Source: Candidatus Pacebacteria bacterium CG10_big_fil_rev_8_21_14_0_10_44_11 (GTDB lineage: Bacteria; Patescibacteriota; Microgenomatia; UBA1400; PJMF01). Taken from it: a stretch of DNA of 8,585 bases. A program made the position numbers and the translations under genes. The stretch's first letter is position 1, and each line of letters begins with the position of its first letter. This document shows positions 6,871 through 8,585 of this stretch, one piece after another. The stretch is taken from the NCBI GenBank assembly GCA_002772705.1, contig PFDH01000042.1:1-8585 (forward strand), in the 5' to 3' direction. Under the pieces are notes generated by a model. The model ran no database searches and was not told the origin of the DNA. It saw nothing but the letters and a program-made list of their open reading frames with translations.

Positions 6871-7653
6871 ATGACCATTCTCTCCACCCTCATCACCAGC
6901 ATCATCGAAGGTATCACCGAGTTCTTGCCGATTTCTTCAACTTTTCATTTATTGATGACCCAGCGGTTGCTGGGGATTGCAGAAACCGAGTTCGTAAAGC
7001 TATTCAGCGTCTTTATCCAGGCGGGTGCCATTTTAGCAGTTGTCCTGCTCTATGCCAAAGATCTCTGGCATGATAAATGGCTGGTTATCAAGGCCAGTGT
7101 CGCCTTTGCCCCCACCGCGCTGGTTGGCCTCCTGCTTTATGACGTAATTAAAAATGTTTTTTTCGAGTCTCAAGCGGGGATTATCTATGTCTTCATCTTG
7201 GTCGGCCTTCTCTTCATTCTCTTAGAAAAGTTTCTTTCCAAACAAAAAGATCCGCTCAACAAAGTAATCGCCGATATTGGCTACCGCGATGCCTTGATTA
7301 TTGGCGGCGCCCAAGCCTTAGCCGTAGTGCCGGGTGTTTCTCGGGCAGGAGCAGTAATTGTGGCGATGATACTGCTCAGGTATCGCCGGCCTGATGCAGC
7401 TAGGTTTTCATTTATTCTCTCAATTCCAACCATTTTCGCTGCGTCCGCCTTAGATTTATTCGAAATGCGAGCCGTAGCTTTTGCTTCATTCTCAAACGTT
7501 GGGCTGCTGTTGCTTGGCTTTCTGGGGGCCTTTATCAGCGCTCTGTTCATTGTCAAATGGTTTATCAGCTACCTCCAAGGCCATTCGCTAGAAATCTTTG
7601 GTTGGTACCGGATCGGCATCGGCTTGATTCTCCTTTTTCTGCTTGGCAAATAA
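6871..7653 (+). CDS. uppP: Undecaprenyl-diphosphatase (undecaprenyl pyrophosphate phosphatase)
   Basis: UppP (BacA) removes one phosphate from undecaprenyl diphosphate in the cytoplasmic membrane, regenerating the C55-P carrier used for peptidoglycan and surface glycans; its overexpression gives bacitracin resistance in other bacteria. The 260 residues are close to the usual 265-275. The first signature is EGITEFLPISSTFHL (13-27), carrying the Glu13/Glu17 pair, Ser22-Ser23 and His26. The second is PGVSRAGAVI (154-163), with the catalytic-region Ser158-Arg159. Most family members read SSTGHL and SRSGATI, so Phe for Gly and Ala for Ser are deviations within otherwise intact motifs. About eight membrane segments are present, including the conserved RFSFILSIPTIFAA region (178-191). 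The gene is richer in GC than the cluster upstream, has its own promoter and ends at a terminator shared with the convergent RRM gene. Confidence 0.96.
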   Translation: MTILSTLITSIIEGITEFLPISSTFHLLMTQRLLGIAETEFVKLFSVFIQAGAILAVVLLYAKDLWHDKWLVIKASVAFAPTALVGLLLYDVIKNVFFESQAGIIYVFILVGLLFILLEKFLSKQKDPLNKVIADIGYRDALIIGGAQALAVVPGVSRAGAVIVAMILLRYRRPDAARFSFILSIPTIFAASALDLFEMRAVAFASFSNVGLLLLGFLGAFISALFIVKWFISYLQGHSLEIFGWYRIGIGLILLFLLGK

Positions 7654-7654
7654 A

Positions 7655-7682
7655 AACCCCCCACTTTTTAGGGTGAGGGGTT
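7655..7682. terminator. intrinsic hairpin terminator between convergent uppP and RRM genes
   Basis: A stem pairs 7655-7664 (AACCCCCCAC) with 7673-7682 (GTGAGGGGTT), nine base pairs with one C/A mismatch, around an 8-nt loop. Read on the - strand it is followed directly by TTTTTATTTG, a proper U-tract, so it best fits termination of the RRM gene, which ends at 7708. On the + strand the tail (AATGTTT) is poorer, but the GC-rich stem, starting 2 nt after the uppP stop, may still serve that gene. Confidence 0.8.
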
Positions 7683-7707
7683 AATGTTTCACTTAATAAA
7701 TAATTAA

Positions 7708-8106
7708 TTAATTATCAAATGAGCGGTGTGGGCGATCACCACCACGGTGATCTCCGCCACCAAAGCCACGTCCGCCGCCACCAAAGCTGCGTCCGCCGCC
7801 GCCGCCACCACCAAAGCCACGATTCTCTCGGGGCGCTTGAGGTCGAGCTACGTTAACAATGATTGCTCTGTCATCCATTTGCTGGTTGTGCATTGCTTCT
7901 ATTGCTTTTTGAGCAGCTTCCTCTGTGGTGTAAGTGATAAAACAAAGACCTTTGAATCTACCTGACATTCTGTCAGTAATCCAACGTAAGTCCTCAATCT
8001 CACCATATTGGCTAAATACATTTCTGACCTCGTCTTCGGTCAGATTATAAGAAAGGTTACCAACGAAAATTTTCTTTGGGTTGGTTTCTTGAGATGATTC
8101 GTTCAT
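7708..8106 (-). CDS. RRM-domain RNA-binding protein with RGG/glycine-rich tail
   Basis: This is a small cytoplasmic RNA-binding protein of 132 residues, of the single-RRM plus glycine-rich tail type known from cyanobacterial Rbp proteins and plant GRPs, where it is often cold-induced and binds RNA broadly. One RRM spans about 12-88: RNP2 is IFVGNL (13-18) and RNP1 is KGLCFITY (52-59). The RNP1 consensus usually has an aromatic at position 3 and Gly/Ala at position 4; here these are Leu and Cys. The tail from about 94 is low complexity, with RGFGGG, RSFGGGG and DHRGGDR elements and seven arginines. The ATG at 8106 is supported by AGGAG five nt upstream. The gene is convergent with uppP, ends before a shared terminator, and has its own promoter with a long leader carrying alternative hairpins, so autoregulation or temperature control is plausible but inferred. 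Confidence 0.93.
   Translation of the reverse strand: MNESSQETNPKKIFVGNLSYNLTEDEVRNVFSQYGEIEDLRWITDRMSGRFKGLCFITYTTEEAAQKAIEAMHNQQMDDRAIIVNVARPQAPRENRGFGGGGGGGRSFGGGGRGFGGGDHRGGDRPHRSFDN
7754..7821. repeat. imperfect tandem coding repeat of the glycine-rich tail
   Basis: Three imperfect units built on CCGCCACCAAAGC lie at about 7754-7771, 7772-7792 and 7793-7821, the last extended by extra CCG and CCA triplets. They encode the RGFGGG-type tail of the RRM protein on the - strand. The units differ by multiples of three, so copy-number change would lengthen or shorten the tail without breaking the frame. Confidence 0.7.
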
Positions 8107-8111
8107 CTACA

Positions 8112-8116
8112 CTCCT
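8112..8116 (-). promoter_or_regulatory. Shine-Dalgarno of the RRM gene
   Basis: AGGAG on the - strand lies 5 nt from the ATG at 8106. It is the clearest ribosome binding site in the window and fixes the start of the RRM protein. It lies 4 nt downstream of the proximal leader hairpin. Confidence 0.8.
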
Positions 8117-8120
8117 ATAC

Positions 8121-8151
8121 ACTCAGACTAGCTGAGTTTATTATTACTCAG
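8121..8151 (-). promoter_or_regulatory. leader element with two mutually exclusive hairpins before the RRM gene
   Basis: In mRNA order the leader has CUGAGU (8151-8146), an 8-nt AU loop, ACUCAG (8137-8132), a 5-nt loop and a second CUGAGU (8126-8121). The middle ACUCAG is perfectly complementary to both flanking copies, so it can form either a distal or a proximal 6-bp hairpin but not both. The proximal one ends 4 nt before the AGGAG site and could affect ribosome access. The pairing is seen in the sequence; a regulatory role is inferred. Confidence 0.5.
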
Positions 8152-8226
8152 TCTTCAACATTATGAACGGTAGAGAGAAAGTTGTTTGAGGCACTCAACT
8201 CTTACAGTAATAAGTTAGAAAGACAG

Positions 8227-8240
8227 GCTATAGTATAGCA
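8227..8240 (-). promoter_or_regulatory. extended -10 promoter of the RRM gene inside a perfect palindrome
   Basis: On the - strand TGCTATACT (8240-8232) is an extended -10 (TG-N-TATACT). Transcription would start near 8225, giving a leader of about 120 nt. No strong -35 is seen. The -10 is embedded in the perfect 13-bp palindrome GCTATAGTATAGC (8227-8239), so the + strand also carries a TATAGT. It may be a symmetric bidirectional -10 or an operator. The rest of 8107-8302 shows no gene. Confidence 0.5.
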
Positions 8241-8302
8241 CGAGGTTTTGGAAATAGCCAGAGGGAAGAAATATATCTTGCGAGATGGCTTAGACTTCAT
8301 GA

Positions 8303-8585
8303 TTAGGCTATTGCCAATTTAAATTTTGATTTTGAACCAGCGAACTCCTTACATGTATAAATGTTAGGGATTCTCCGGGCGATATCTCGAGGAACAGAAA
8401 AATAAGTAAATACCGCATCATTGACAGTATCTTCCAATTCATCCTTACTCCCAGCAAAGGTCATTAGTCCCAAATAATCATCAGAATAAACTGAAAAACC
8501 AGTTTGATTTTTTTCTATTCTAAGATCTAAAGATTCAGGTAAACGAAGATGTTTTGGAAAATATTTTTGTGGATCTTTTTTCAAA
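8303..8585 (-). CDS. Hypothetical protein, possibly HicB-like, 5' partial
   Basis: The frame runs from the right edge of the window to a TAA at 8305-8303. The first codon seen is a TTG, which may be an internal Leu, so the gene probably begins outside the window. About 93 residues are visible. The pattern is a beta strand LDLRIEKNQTGFSVYSDD (19-36), a segment LGLMTFAGS, then an acidic helix KDELEDTVNDAVFTYF (47-62). This recalls the partial RNase H-like fold of HicB antitoxins (IEK..G..V...D..G....G.T.EEA..N..EA...Y). The tail after it (RDIARRIPNIYTCKEF onwards) shows no helix-turn-helix. If the match is real, a HicA-type toxin might lie just beyond the right edge. The similarity is weak and this should be read as hypothetical. 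It is co-oriented with the RRM gene but separated by 196 nt holding that gene's promoter. Confidence 0.6.
   Translation of the reverse strand, partial: LKKDPQKYFPKHLRLPESLDLRIEKNQTGFSVYSDDYLGLMTFAGSKDELEDTVNDAVFTYFSVPRDIARRIPNIYTCKEFAGSKSKFKLAIA

Noticed and set aside
7734..7752. GATCACC/GGTGATC inverted repeat near the end of the RRM gene
   Set aside because: It arises from the codons for the two GGD segments of the tail. A real terminator lies farther downstream, so no separate role is supported.
7726..7965. + strand frame rich in Ala/Thr opposite the RRM gene
   Set aside because: Its composition is just the complement of the glycine-rich repeat. The RRM motifs on the - strand decide the coding strand.

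Overview
The window looks like a piece of a small-genome bacterial chromosome, most plausibly from the Candidate Phyla Radiation (Patescibacteria). This rests on inference: compact gene packing with 4-8 nt overlaps, an AT-rich glycan cluster, a single-RRM protein with an RGG/glycine-rich tail of a kind frequent in these genomes, and UppP as the lipid-carrier recycling enzyme. TGA ends at least two genes inside start/stop overlaps (2617-2619 and 4042-4044), so the standard bacterial code (11) applies, not the TGA=Gly code of Gracilibacteria/Absconditabacteria.

Region 1 (1-6798, + strand) is one co-oriented, probably co-transcribed surface-glycan cluster. In order it holds an extended-SDR nucleotide-sugar epimerase/reductase (5' end cut by the window), a class I methyltransferase with a Cys-rich N-terminus, a two-gene transketolase-like ThDP enzyme, a GT2 polyprenyl-phosphate glycosyltransferase, a 664-residue polytopic membrane protein, and a second SAM methyltransferase. 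The four junctions from the first methyltransferase to the membrane protein are -8, -4, +4 and -4 nt. The likely theme is making and modifying an unusual sugar, loading a sugar onto a polyprenyl carrier, and using it at the membrane. The ThDP pair has only the PP and Pyr domains and lacks the usual C-terminal transketolase domain.

Region 2 (6799-7653, + strand) is uppP, with its own TTGCTT-17-TATAGT promoter and almost no 5' leader. It is visibly richer in GC than the cluster before it. It regenerates undecaprenyl phosphate, the carrier that the GT2 enzyme and cell-wall synthesis would use.

Region 3 (7655-8585, mainly - strand) starts with a hairpin terminator between the convergent uppP and RRM genes. 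The RRM-RGG RNA-binding protein follows, with a good Shine-Dalgarno, a leader of about 120 nt that can form two mutually exclusive hairpins, and a -10 element embedded in a perfect palindrome. Last is a partial - strand gene whose fold pattern recalls HicB-type antitoxins. No tRNA, rRNA, CRISPR array, insertion sequence or integrase was seen. The only intergenic stretch longer than 100 nt is 8107-8302, described in the regulatory entries.
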